From contig OZ251225.1 in assembly GCA_965240325.2 (NCBI GenBank), positions 434,001 through 498,000 of the forward strand: 64,000 nt of DNA. The letters run 5' to 3'. Both the position numbers and the translations under genes were made by a program. The notes below the pieces were generated by a model. The model did no database searches, was not told where the DNA came from, and saw only the letters and a program-made list of their open reading frames with translations. Within the stretch, counting starts at the first letter, position 1; each line of letters begins with the position of its first letter. This document shows positions 18,475-29,411 of this stretch, one piece after another. This DNA is from Rebecca billardiae RCC1528 (lineage: Eukaryota; Haptophyta).

Positions 18475-19980
18475 TCAGAACGCCCAACGGTCCACTGGGG
18501 CCGGCGCGCCGTTGGCAGTGGCCCAGTCAAGTACAGCTCGGTGACCGCGCTCCTCCGCAAAGATGTGAGTCCACTCGTCCCACGGGCACCCGTGGGCCCG
18601 TGCCCACTGCAGGAGAGCGAGCCGGCCTCCGGCTGCCGCTTGAGCACACGTGTCAGCGTCCCACGGGCAGTCGTGCTCTCGAGCCCACCGGAGCAGAGAC
18701 AGGTGTCCGCCCCGGGCAGCCTTGCTGCACACCTCCTTGTTCCACGGGCACCCGTGCGCGCGGCACCACTGTAGCACGGCCAGGTGGCCGCCTGCGGCGG
18801 CGAAGGCACACGCTTGCGTGTCCCATGGGCAGCCTTCGAGGCGCGCCCACTGCAGCACCTCCAGAGCGCCCACCCGCGCAGCGGCGGCGCACGTCTGCTC
18901 ATCGAAGGGGCATCCTTTGGCGCGGAGCCAGCGCAGCACCTCGAGGTGCCCGCCCTGCGCGGCGCCTCTGCACGCCGCCTCGTCGAACGGGCAGCCGTTC
19001 TCGTGTGCCCACGCCAGCACCTCCAGGTGGCCGCCAAGGGCGGCCGCTGCGCACGTGGCCTCGTCCCAAGGGCAAGGGCATTCGCTGGCGCGCGCGTGCT
19101 GCAGCACGGCGAGGTGGCCGCCCTGCGCCGCGAAGCGGCAGGTGCTCTCGTCCCACGGGCAGCCGGTGGCACGCAGCCACTCGAGCGTCTCCAGGTGGCC
19201 GCCCTGCGCCGCGGCGGTGCACGTGGCCGCGTCCCTCCGGCAGCCGCTCGCGTGCAGGAAGCGCAGCACCTCCACGCTGCCGCTCTGCGCCGCAGCCCAG
19301 CACGCGCTCTCGTCGCACGGGCAGCCGGCGTCGTGCGCCCAGCGAAGCACGTCGAGGTGGCCGCCCGCCGCGGCGAGACGGGTGGTCTTCTCGTCCCACT
19401 TGCATCCGTTCGCGACTGCCCACCGCAGCACCTCGAGGAAGCCGCCTGCCGCTGCGCCAGCACACGCGCGCGCATCCCACGGGCACAATTGTGCGCGCGC
19501 GTACTGAAGCACGCCCAGGTGGCCGCCCTGCGCCGCGGCCGCGCACGTGTCTGCGCTCCACGGGCAGCCGTTTGCACGGGCCCACTGCAGCACCTCGAGG
19601 AAGCCGCCCTGCGCCGCGGCGGCACACGCATCCTCGCCGGCCGCATCTGGGCGCAGCGCGGCGGACGCAAGCGCGCTTGGCCACTCGCACCCACGCTCGC
19701 GCAGGAAGATCAGCTGGTCGAGCCGGCCGGCGCGGGCGGCATGGGAGCACAGCCGCGGAGAAAGCGGTGCGCCGCACTCCAGGCCCCAACACAGCCGAGC
19801 CATCGAGTCGCAGAGCGAGCGGACACTGGTTCTGCACCCAGAGCGCGCCTGAGCACTGTGCGAGAGCACGAGCCCTTCGCGCAGCTTGCGGCTGGTCAGC
19901 GCCGCCGCGAGCTCGTCATCCTCGTGCAAATGCCCCGCCACGACCGCGCAAAGCTCGAGCGGAAGCTTGTCGAAAGCCAT
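18475..19980 (-). CDS. F-box-like ankyrin-repeat protein
   Basis: The 501-residue intronless protein begins with a short F-box-like helix pair (FDKLPLELCAVVAGHLHEDDEL, about residues 3-24). It then carries about 13 copies of a 27-residue ankyrin-like unit. The unit reads roughly GCPWDExTCAAAAQGGHLEVLQWARAN, running from about residue 105 to 490. This short Cys/Trp-bearing ankyrin form is abundant in algae and in giant viruses of algae. F-box-ankyrin proteins act as substrate receptors of SCF ubiquitin ligases; the F-box here is weak, so that role is inference. One repeat has a two-residue insertion (ASECPCPWDE). The start is the first ATG, directly before the F-box-like segment. Confidence 0.85.
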   Translation of the reverse strand: MAFDKLPLELCAVVAGHLHEDDELAAALTSRKLREGLVLSHSAQARSGCRTSVRSLCDSMARLCWGLECGAPLSPRLCSHAARAGRLDQLIFLRERGCEWPSALASAALRPDAAGEDACAAAAQGGFLEVLQWARANGCPWSADTCAAAAQGGHLGVLQYARAQLCPWDARACAGAAAGGFLEVLRWAVANGCKWDEKTTRLAAAGGHLDVLRWAHDAGCPCDESACWAAAQSGSVEVLRFLHASGCRRDAATCTAAAQGGHLETLEWLRATGCPWDESTCRFAAQGGHLAVLQHARASECPCPWDEATCAAAALGGHLEVLAWAHENGCPFDEAACRGAAQGGHLEVLRWLRAKGCPFDEQTCAAAARVGALEVLQWARLEGCPWDTQACAFAAAGGHLAVLQWCRAHGCPWNKEVCSKAARGGHLSLLRWAREHDCPWDADTCAQAAAGGRLALLQWARAHGCPWDEWTHIFAEERGHRAVLDWATANGAPAPVDRWAF

Positions 19981-20229
19981 TGCCGCGGCGGCGCTAGCCA
20001 GTGACGACAAACACTACGCGAAGCTGCGCGCGGGTCTGATTCCGCGCGCATCAGCAAAAGTTTCGGCCCACCGGGCACCGATTCCGTACGGACTGTCTGT
20101 CACTACTCACTGTCACTCAGACTGTCAGTAAGCTAGCGCCTGTATAGCTTTGAAGTAGTCGTAGTAAGTACTAAGTAACGCTGAGCTGATAATCATAGCA
20201 GCTATGCTAGATGGACATACCGCACCGTC
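19981..20229. other. upstream region of ankyrin gene
   Basis: 249 bases with CACTCACTGTCACT-type short repeats at 20098-20125. This is presumably the promoter of the minus-strand ankyrin gene. No gene is seen. Confidence 0.4.
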
Positions 20230-21719
20230 GTGGGGCTATTGGTACAATAACTGATTGTCTAAGAGGACGACCAGGACGCCGCGCGCCAGCGCCGCTCATC
20301 AGCTCCATCGCCGTCTACCGGACCATTACTCCTCAACGAGCTGCTCCCGGACCAACAGCCTGTCTGGGGTTTTCCGTCCCGGGCCAGAAGATCTCCGGCC
20401 CGGCCGGTCCGCACGCTCTGGTCATCTCGGCATCTCGACTATTTTATTCAGCAGCGGCTCGGGAGTGGTCAATGATGGCCATCGACCACGTTACCAGCCC
20501 ACGTGGCCGATCGTGCGCGCCCTGCATGTTACTCGCCGGCAGCTGCGGCTCGCACGCGGGTAGTGGCGCGTTGCGTGCACCGACCATCATCAACATCTTT
20601 CGGCAACTCGGCGGGGTAAGCAACGCGATATACTTATCGGCGACGACGACGACTGCTAAGCTTATATATTAATGGCCCGCGGTGCAGGGCGGAGCGCGCA
20701 GCGTGGAGCCCGCACCAGCGGGCCCGAACCACGTTTCAAAAAGAACTTTGATCAAGAAAAAAGAGACGGGGGGCGATTTTTTAGGGCTGGAGGAGACCGA
20801 GTTTCGATTTTGAGACTCCCTTACAGGTGCATTAGCGTCGAAAAAGGACGCGTCCGCCGTCTTGAATAGTGAACAGAGGAATCAACGAAACCCACGCCCA
20901 AGTGTGCCAGGCTGGGTAAATTTTGTGGGTAGACTCTCGTTCTAGTGTGACCATAGTAAAATAATATGGCCTCGCCGCCGCAAGATGCCATCACTAGAAC
21001 GACAGTTGATCAACATTATAGCCGAGTCCAACCAACTCCAATAGTGCGAGACATTCAGCAAGGCAAGGGCTGTATCGCCTCTTGATTGGGTAATTGTGGG
21101 TACTATCGTTCAGTCTATCATATCAGTACATTGGCTCGCTATGATAACGGTGTTGGGGGCATAAGGTCATTTTGGGTAATTGTGGGTATTATCATACCCA
21201 GTTGGGAGCCAGGGGGCGCGCGGCACGCGCTCGCTCCAAAAACGGGGCGAGCCCTCGATCAAAATCGACCGCCAAACGGGGCGAGCCCTCGATCGACCGC
21301 CATCGGTGTGGACGACCGCGCGGAGCGCGCGCCGCGCGCGCGCCGCCCGCGCGGCCGCGGGCGCCTCCCGCGCGGGTGGCGCACGCACGCCCGCGCGCCC
21401 GCCCGCGCGCGCGGCCGCGTTTGCGGGCGCGCGCGGATTGTCGATGAAGGCTTCTGTCTGTCGGGCGTTGCGTCAATCGTGCGCCATGTCGTGCCATGTC
21501 GTGGCGTGCGCATGTGCGCACTCTCGGTGGGGTGGTGCGCGGGCGGCGGCGCTCTCCTGAATTCTACCCCGCGCCCGTTTCGCTGTGCGTGCGCGCTGCG
21601 TCGCGCAGGCACGCGAGAGTACCTGCGGCTCCCGCGCGGCCGACGTGGACGGTCGCCCCCGGCGCGCCGCTCGAGCACGCGCTCGCGTGTCTGCGTGGAC
21701 TGGGTTATAGCGCGCGTGC

Positions 21720-22400
21720 CGCGCCTTCTTTTCTCGGTGCAGGCGCGCTGGCTGCAGGCCTTGGCCATCGACTACGCGGCGCGCACCCTAGCACTCCCTA
21801 GCAGCCAGCCGCGACGAGTCCGAGTCTGCGCGCGCAGATGGGCGGCGGCGCGCAGGCCGTGCGCGCGCAGATACACGAGCACGTGCGCGTGAAGGCGCTG
21901 GGCGCCGAGCTGGCAAAGCGCGACGCCGAGCTCGACGCGTGCGCGCAGAGGCGCTGGGCGCCGAGCTGGCGAAGCGAGACGCCGAGCTCGACGCGCTGCG
22001 TCACGCGGCACGGATGCGCTGGGCGCGCGCGCTGCCCTTGTCCACGCCCTGCAGCAGCTCGAGCAGGTGTGGACGGCCCTCGAAGCTACGGTGGGCGAGC
22101 GCGCGCCACTCAGCCTGCCGCTGGCCGCCGCCATCCTCGAGGCCGACGCGGCGGAGCAGGCGGCGGGCGAGCACGGCGGCGCGGTGCGGAGCAGGGCACG
22201 CGTGCGCCTGGCGGCGGGCGCGACACGCCACTCGCTTCGTCCCACCCCGAGCTCCGCTCGGTCTGCGCGTGGCTGCGCAGCGTGGGCGGGCAGCAGTGGC
22301 GCGCGCTCTCGCTATGCCGGCCCGAGGCGCGCCGGCTGAGCGACCAGCGGCCCTTCGTCGAGCGCATGGCGCAGCGCGAGCACCTCAAGCAGGTGCGCGC
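21720..22400 (+). pseudogene. broken coiled-coil gene fragment
   Basis: Protein-like sequence appears in successive, shifted frames. ARWLQALAIDYAARTLA follows a TTTCTCGGTGCAG that resembles a splice acceptor. Next come KALGAELAKRDAELDA, EALGAELAKRDAELDALRH, then LVHALQQLEQVWTALEATVG in a different frame, then SHPELRSVCAWLRSVGGQQW in a third. A 56-bp tandem duplication (21883-21994) is not a multiple of three, and a further single-base shift occurs near 22010. Either this is a pseudogene or captured fragment, or its short introns escape me. No family is recognised beyond coiled coil. Confidence 0.4.
21883..21994. repeat. 56-bp tandem duplication
   Basis: Two units (21883-21938 and 21939-21994) each contain GGCGCTGGGCGCCGAGCTGG and differ at about five positions, mostly near the start of the unit. 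Confidence 0.85.
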
Positions 22401-22432
22401 GCGCGCGCGCACGCGCCGGCCCGCGCCGCGCG

Positions 22433-22534
22433 GCGCCTCTCGCCCTGCACGCGCGCCGCCCCGCTTCCCCGCGCGGCCCGTCCGCGCCTCTCGCCCTGCG
22501 CGCGCGCCGCCCCGCTTCCCCGCGCGGCCCGTCC
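22433..22534. repeat. 51-bp tandem duplication
   Basis: Two adjacent copies of a GCGCCTCTCGCCCTGC unit (22433-22483 and 22484-22534) differing at one base by eye. Confidence 0.85.
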
Positions 22535-23782
22535 GCTGGTGTCCCGTGCCGGCCACCCTTGGCCGTCGGCGCGCCCATTCACGCGCCGCGAGTCCGACGG
22601 ACGGGTCTGACTCTCACTCACTCTCCGAGACGGTGCGGCTGCCTGTCTGACTGCCAGGCAGACGCCAGACCGTGCGGATTGACGACGTCACGGTCTCATT
22701 CTCAACCACTGCGCCGCGGGCCCCCAACTGCGTTGGTTCTACGAAAAAGGACCGCGGAACGCGGTCATATATTTTAATATATATATTCATGTCTAGCCGT
22801 CCTCGAAGCGCCTGCGCCATCCAGATGCAGCGAGGAGGCGAGGCACACGCCGGGCAGGGCGGAGCCACGCTGCGAGATACCAGACTCTATACATTGAATA
22901 AGGGATTTTTGTTCCTCGGAAACAAAGTGCGAGCGGCAGCCGCTCAGGCCGAGCGCGCGGCAGGACTGGCCGCTCGACGCCGACAGACGCGCGGTGTGAG
23001 ATGGAAGCTTGGAAGACGCAGCTCGAGAGCCGCCAAGCCGCACGAGAGCGAGGCACGAGGCACCATCGTGCAGAGGCGGGCGCCCTGAAAGATGCAGGCC
23101 CAGAACACTCTGAACAGCTGCAGCCATCAGGACAGTGGGCGCTTCCGAAACGAAGGGCGTCGTCCGCTGCGTGAGCGAGAGAGACACAGGGCCGCGTCGG
23201 TCGGCTCGGCGCCAGATGAAAGAATCCAGGCCACCAATTGGCTGTCCAGAGGCTCCACCATGCCAACCCGCTCAAAGCTCAGGAGCAGCACAACGAGTTA
23301 GCTAGTTCTGGGCCGTTGTGCGCGCGCACAGAGCAGGCTCGAAAGACCCTCGTGGCACGAGAAGAGGGTGGCCAAGATGGCAGCCGGACTTGCGCTCGGC
23401 CGCCTGCCTCGGGCCGATTGGCAGGCAGGTGTTGATACCATACGGCGCATTGCGCTCCCACCGTCCTCTTAGACAATAATCAGTTATTGTGCCAATAACC
23501 CCACATATAATTACGCATATTAATTATATTATTATTGTATTGCGGGTTTTATTGGATTCCGACGACCGGACGCGATTCGTCTTTCAAGGACCGCATGGGG
23601 CCCCATCAGTTATATATATATATATATAATGATCGGCTACGCCGATCTTCGGGTAGTAAACAACGAAGTTGAGGGCGCACGGCCCTGGTAGTTGTCGCGT
23701 TCTTCACCGAATCACGATGCGCGCGCCCGGCGCGCCTCGCCGTGCAGGAGGCGCGGGCGCGAGTAATCGACGCGATCGACGG

Positions 23783-24374
23783 CCTCGGGGGGCTGCGCCG
23801 TGTCGCGGCTCTTCACGCAGCCGGCGTGCCCCTCGAGCGCGCGCACGCACTCGGCGGTGTCCACGCCCACAGCCGCACGACCGCGTCGCTGTCGTCGCCC
23901 GCGCTCGCCGCGACGCGCCCGTCGGCCGAGAGTGCGACCGCCTCCACCCAGCCGGCGTGCGCTACCAGCACTCGCGCGCAGTGCTCGCGCCCGCGCGCCC
24001 AGCTGGCGCGGGCGGCCGGGTGCGCGGCGCGCGGCGCGCGCCGCGCTCACGCGGACTCGGCCTCGGGGGGCTGCGCCGTGTCGCGGCTCTTCACGCAGCC
24101 GGCGTGCCCCTCGAGCGCGCGCACGCACTCGGCGGTGTCCCACGCCCACAGCCGCACGACCGCGTCGCTGTCGTCGCCCGCGCTCGCCGCGACGCGCCCG
24201 TCGGCCGAGAGTGCGACCGCCTCCACCCAGCCGGCGTGCGCTAGCAGCACAGCCTCGCACGGCCCGCGCGCGGCGAGCAGGGGCGCTCGCGCGCAGTGCT
24301 CGCGCCCGCGCGCCCAGCTGGCGCGGGCGGCCGGGTGCGCGGCGCGCGGCGCGCGCCGCGCCCACGCGGACTCG
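23783..24374. repeat. tandem duplication of a WD40-blade segment (about 277 and 314 bp)
   Basis: 23783-24059 and 24061-24374 are near-identical copies, both starting CCTCGGGGGGCTGCGCCGTG and ending CACGCGGACTCG. The first lacks one C in GGTGTCCCACGCC and lacks 37 bases that the second has at about 24248-24284. The remaining sequence looks almost unchanged, so the duplication is recent. Confidence 0.85.
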
Positions 24375-24945
24375 TGCGGCGCCGAGCCAACCGGCTGCTC
24401 GAGGCACAGCGCGAGGCAGCGGCCCGGCGCCGCGGCGGCGGCGGAGGCGCTCAGCCGCGCGAGCTGCAGTCAGTCCGCGACGCGCGCGCGCAGCGCCGCA
24501 GCCTCCGCGCGCGCGGCCGCGCCCGGCTCGCCGCCGCCGCCGCCGCGCGCGTCGGCGTCGGCGAGCGCCGCGGCCGTGTCCGCGAGGTCGCGCACGTACT
24601 CGGTCTCGAGGCCGTGCCGCGCGCGCGCCTCCCACCCGTCCGCGCCCGCGTCGGTGAGCTCGCGCGCCGCGTCGGCCGCACGCCCGGCCGCGAGCAGCGC
24701 TTGCACTAGCTCCTCGCACCGGCGCACATTGAGCACGGCGGCGTCGCGGCCGGCGAGGCCGAGGCGCGCGGCGGAGAGGAGCAGGGGCTGCGGCGCGACG
24801 CGCCGCCGCCCGTCCTCGCCGCCGGTGGCCTTCGGGTGGCGCAGCGGCTTGGCGGCCTCGCCCGCCCACGTGCTCCGCCGCCGCGTCGGCGAGCAGCACG
24901 GCGTGCAGCGCGCTCGGCGCCTCTCCGAGTGCCGAGCGCACCCAC
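23783..24945 (-). pseudogene. decayed WD40-repeat gene with internal duplication
   Basis: On the minus strand, coherent protein sequence runs from about 24941. It reads MRSALGEAPSALHAVLLADA, then, in another frame, AKPLRHPKATGGEDGRRRVA and LNVRRCEELVQALLAAGRAA. CLALCLEQPVGSAPHESAW comes next and then one WD40 blade (LLAHAGWVEAVALSADGRVA to VVRLWAWDTAECVRALEGHAGCV). This is the helical-repeat plus WD40 layout of signalling adaptors. The blade is present twice. In the downstream copy a one-base deletion shifts the frame exactly at the WD dipeptide, and 37 bases are missing. The upper part may still be spliced (CTGACTGCAG at about 24467-24476 looks like branch point plus acceptor). No complete blade series remains, so I call it a pseudogene or truncated gene. 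Confidence 0.5.
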
Positions 24946-25842
24946 CGCCTCGGCCTGCCGCGTTCGTGTGGCCAAGCTACTAGCTAGGCAGCGCCTTTTG
25001 TCATCGCGCGAAGCCGTGTGGAGCAGTATTCATCAACGGGACGAGATAACTATCAGAAGGGGGGGGGGCCTTGCTCCTTACAACGTGGATCCTTGCTCGT
25101 GATCTCAGAAATAAGGATACGGTTATGAATCGCGCGCGGGAACGCCCTCGGGCTACCCGCGTCAATGATATCTCGTCGCCCGCGAGGGTTCGTGCGAAAC
25201 GGTGCGAATATGTCGTGCTATAATACTTCCCTTCGCGGGCCACCCGGCTTTAAGAGATATTACCCGTGTATGAATCTTAACCTGATGATATCCGCCCCTG
25301 AGAAGCGACGGTTCATGACTTCAGATGCCGGCATAATACTTTACTTCAAGCGACATAAAAGCCGACCCAACCTCTCAGTCTCTTTTCTATGGTTGGCGAG
25401 CTGTTTCAGGCCCTTACAATTCAGCCATCTTACTTTGACGGAATGTTCGAACACACGGCTGGTATTATGTGCTATTCCACCCTGCTTTCCCCTAAGTGTT
25501 ACTATCGTTAAAATTAAGGGGCAGTACAAACGCAATCATTGCGGCAGCGATATCCACTCATACGCGGTGGCCACCTAGCGAAAAATCCCCAAAATCCTGC
25601 GCGCATCCTCTTTTTGATTTTGCGGAGCACGTGCGCCGCCCCCCCCGGCTTTCGCTCACGCCCAGACCTTTCGGGGGGGGGCGGGGCGTGCGCCATGAGG
25701 CAGCAGCAAAATGAGGCACGCGCGTACCTGCAGTGCCGCCCGGCGTAAACTTTGTGCTGGGGCTGAGCAGCGGTATACTCTGCCGGCGCCGACGGCAACT
25801 ATACAGCAACTCCTCCTTAGCAATAAAAGCTAGCAGTCATCA
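24946..25842. other. intergenic stretch with a lower-GC island
   Basis: The stretch from about 25090 to 25560 has visibly lower GC than everything around it and a long 137-codon plus-strand frame (25165-25578) without recognisable domains. A G-run at 25058-25066 and G/C-runs near 25640-25685 flank it. I see no terminal repeats. Its origin is unexplained. Confidence 0.45.
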
Positions 25843-28800
25843 TCACGACGGGATCCTCAAGCCGACGTGTTCTGGCCGGGCAACCTCGACGCCCCGCGGC
25901 TGCGGCGGTGGCCGGGCCCGGTGCCCAGGTGGGCGCGTTGTCGTCGGACTCAGCCGGACAGCGTCGTCGGCGCGTCGGCGGGGATCCGGCGCCGGGTGCG
26001 GCACTGTCGGAGGCGGCCGGACAGCGGCGGCACGCTGGCGATCGTCTGCCAAGGCCTGACTCGCCGCGTGCGCCTTTTCGACCGGAGCTCCGCCGGTCGC
26101 CGCCGCCGCAACGGCGCCGGGCGCGCACGTCTGCGCACTCTCTGGCGCGCCCTCGGCGGCGAAGCGTGGGAAGACGTTCGGCGCTGGCTCCCTGGGCTGC
26201 GACGACGGCCGGGGGCTCCTCGGCCTGGTGAAGTTGTAGTACGCCTCGGTGCCCTCCTCAGACTCCACGTCGGGGATCTGACCGAGCTCGACGTTGCGCA
26301 CCGCCTCGAGCGCCTGCCTGCGCGTGCTCCCTGATGCGGCGGTTGGCGCGCGGCGCGGAGAGCGCGGCGGGAGTGGCGGAGCGTGCGCGCACGGCGGGCG
26401 TCGCCGCAAGCGCGTGAGGCGGCGCGGCAAGGAGCAGCCCGACTCGCGCGCGCGGGCGGGGGGGAGGAGGCGCCGGGCTGGGCACGCGCGTGGCCACCGC
26501 GGCCCGCCCACAGGCGCGCGCGCAGCGCACCGCGGTCGAACAGCCTGGTGAGGTACTGCCGGCGGTACGCCACGCGCTTCTGCGCGCGCACGGTCCACCA
26601 CGGCCGGTCGGGCATGAACTTGGCGATGAGCAGCCGCGTGGCGATCAGCCCGTGCTCCAGGATCACCACGACCAGCAGCCGGCTCCCCAGGCTGTCGTCC
26701 TGCATCTCGTCGTGCACGCCAAAGCCGAACTGGCGCGCGATCGTCCCGACCGAGTCGGACGCGCGCCACAGGATCAGCATGTTGGTGACGATGGCGAGGT
26801 AGGCGATCATCTCGAGCAGGAAGGCCCAGTTGCCGATGCCCTCCGCGCCCGAGTACATCGGCCGGCGCGAGAGCTCGACGAGCTTCCACGCGTCCGTCTT
26901 GCGCTCGACCTGGGCGCGCGCGTGCGCACGCGCCGTGGTGCGATGCGCGTTGGCCGTGCGCGAGAGGCTGTGGCAGCGGGCGGCGTGCGCGCGCGCCCAC
27001 GCGCGTCGCGAGCGATGGCCGCGCGGAGGCCACGGGGCGTCGCGGGCGGCGCACCATGTTGTTGATGAACGCGAGCAGCGACGCGGGTGGGAACGCGATC
27101 GCGAAGAGCGTGATGTACCTGGCGAGTGCGTGCGCGCGAGGCGCGTGTGCGCGCTGAGCGGATGGCGGCGGCGCATGCGGCGCGCGCGGCGCGGGCGCAC
27201 CGCGCGCGCTCGTGCGCGCCAGCGCCCGCGAGCGCGCGCGCACCCGAACTGCACGACCATCTCGCCCATCTCGCTCATCGAGCCCGCGTACTCGGGGAGG
27301 TAGCGCTCCCTCTCCAGCCGCTCTGGCAGTGGGCGGAGCAGCGTCTCGCGCGTCTGCCGCATCTCCAGCGGAGAGACGCCGTGGCCGCACACGGCGACCA
27401 GCCGGTCGCGCAGCCAGTCGGTCGCGTCCTCGAACGCGTCGCCCGCGGACGGGCGCGCGCCCCACTGGTACACGGGCTCGTCGACGTCCGACTCGACGTC
27501 CGAGTCGCTCGAGGGGAGCGAGAGCGTCTCGTCCGACGGGCTCGGCCGCGCCGCCTCCAAGTCCGGCGCGCGCGGCCCCTGCGCGCGCGCGCTCCCGCCG
27601 CCGCTGCCGCGGCGGTAGCGCTCGCTGAGCGGCCGCATCGAGACGGCCGAGCCTGCCCTCTGGCCGCTGAGGCTCGCCGCCTCCAGTAGGCGCCACAGCG
27701 CGTCGGGCTCGACCTCGGGCGGCGGCTGGTCGGCGCCCGCGTGGCCGGACGAGCGACGGTCGACTGCCGAGCGCGAGCGACGCTGGTGCTCCGTGCCCGA
27801 GCGGCGCTCCCTGTACAGCAGCTTGAGCCAGCCGAGCACGATCGGCGCGATCAGCGTCTTGAAGTGGCGCGCGAGCGTCTCCTTGAAGATCAGGATGGCG
27901 ATCATTTGTACGGTGAGGTCGGTGAGGCACGAGGACTCGCACGTGTCGGCGAGGCGCGGGTCGCCGAAGAGCGCCGCGCCGTCCTGCTTGAAGAACGCGA
28001 TGTAGATCAGCGCGATGTACGAGTTGACGCACTGGAAGGCGAACGTCTTGACGATCAGCGAATCTTCGAACTCCGTGTTTGTGCGGTGCAGCTCCCACTC
28101 CGTGATCGCGTGCCCGACCCAGCCCCAGAGCACGTTGCTCGTGTTGATGAAGACGGCGGTCATCGCCGAGCCGAGCAGGAGCGCGACCCACGGGTGGATC
28201 CCCACCACGTTCACCAGGTACACGCGCAGCGCGATGATGGCGAACGCGCCGACGGCGACAGCGATGATGGTGATGGCGGTGAGCACGTACCCGGCGCGCT
28301 CGCGCGCGCGGTGCACGCGCGGGTCGATCACCTTGGTGAGCGGCGCGCCCTCCTGCCGCGGCAGCGCGATGAAGCCGCCCTCGCCGCGCGCGTGGATCCC
28401 GCGCCGGCGCACGGCGAGCCGGTGCGACGTGTACGCGTAGCGCGAGGGCTCGTTGTCGGCGAATGTGCCGACGTTCCACGCGAACGTGAGCTCCGCGTTG
28501 CGCTGCGCCCAGCGCTTGAGCACGACGATGCTCCACACGGAGACGAGCAGCACGTACGCGGGCAGCAGGGCGTTGTCCACGCTGCCGTGCCGCGCGAGCA
28601 TCGCCGCGGCGTACCCGAACACCGCGAGCGAGATCAGCGCGAGCACCACCAGGTAGCGCGTGTACACGTCGAGAAACTCGAAGTAGAGCGCGATCTGGTC
28701 GCCAAAGTAGCCGTGCACGAGGTCGCGCGGGTACTCGAGCGAGGGGTAGACCCACTCGCGCAGCAGCCGCGCCTGCGCGAAGGGGTCGTGCAGGCAGAAC

Positions 28801-29411
28801 CAGTCGTCGATCAGCCCGTCGCTCTTCGCCGAGTTGAGGAAGACGTCGCACCCGTTGAACTCCTCCGCCTCCTCGAGGATGGCAAAGATGAGCCGCTGCC
28901 GCTGCAGCGAGCTGAAGATGAACTCGCCCTTCGTCATGTCGTCGTTGGCGAACTCGGGGGCGCGCGCGGCGGAGAAGGTGTCGTACGAGGCGGCGTTCGA
29001 CTCTGGGTCGTTGTACCGCGGGCTCAGCCGCACCGACACGGACTGCTCCTGCGCGCGCCGCCAGAGCACCGGCTTGGGCGCGGCGATCACGACAAAGAAC
29101 GCCGACGGGTCGGACGCGCTGTCGATGCGGCGCAGCAGGAGGCCCGCGCGGCGCATCTTGCGGAACATCTGCTTGCGCTTGCGCACGCGCTCCGGTGCGA
29201 CGCCCGTGCGGCGCGCGACGATCGCCACCGAGTAGGCCACCTCGCCGTTCATGAAGAGCGGCACGTCCGGGACGTCGAGGTTCGGGTCGCGCGCCGTGAG
29301 CGCGCGGCTCGCCGGCGTGCGCGCGAGCGGCCGCGAGTCGCGACGGCCGGCGAGCGCGCGCGCGCTGCGGTGCCACCGCTTGAGGTAGGCCGGCAGCGAC
29401 GGCAGCGCCAT
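25843..29411 (-). CDS. anoctamin (TMEM16) family protein, three introns
   Basis: Exons 29411-27244, 27118-27055, 26909-26531 and 26330-25843 join in phase to 1,032 residues. Anoctamins are ten-helix membrane proteins that act as Ca2+-activated phospholipid scramblases or chloride channels. Family marks include LREWVYPSLEYPRDLVHGYF before the first helix, then FGDQIALYFEFLDVYTRYLVV. Further in are AITEWELHRTNTEFEDSLIV, VKTFAFQCVNSYIALIYIAF (the helix 5-6 signature) and, after splicing, VQFGYITLFAIAFPPASLLA and INNMVERKTDAWKLVELSRR. Introns are 27119-27243 (125 nt), 26910-27054 (145 nt) and 26331-26530 (200 nt), all GT to AG. A long acidic/Ser-rich cytosolic loop (about residues 500-640) interrupts the core. 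Ca2+ ligands were not individually checked. The C-terminal 130 residues are Pro/Ala-rich and probably disordered. Confidence 0.9.

Larger units (their letters stand above)
20230..23504. mobile_element. 3.3-kb segment bounded by 40-bp inverted repeats (candidate DNA transposon)
   Basis: GTGGGGCTATTGGTACAATA (start of the left end, 20230) and the reverse complement of 23462-23504 agree over about 40 bases, as far as the shared GTCTAAGAGGACG. They differ by two transitions and a 3-base gap. Sequence inside the two ends then diverges. No transposase was recognised, and no clear target duplication could be assigned. The interior holds near-duplicate GGGTAATTGTGGGTA stretches (21088 and 21174), a doubled GGGCGAGCCCTCGATC motif (about 21245-21295), a broken coiled-coil gene fragment and two short tandem duplications. 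The likeliest reading is a non-autonomous element that carries host gene material. Confidence 0.5.

Noticed and set aside
18462-19997. Several 400-511-codon plus-strand and alternative-frame open frames
   Set aside because: Shadows of the ankyrin-repeat gene; their translations show no domain and merely mirror the repeat periodicity.
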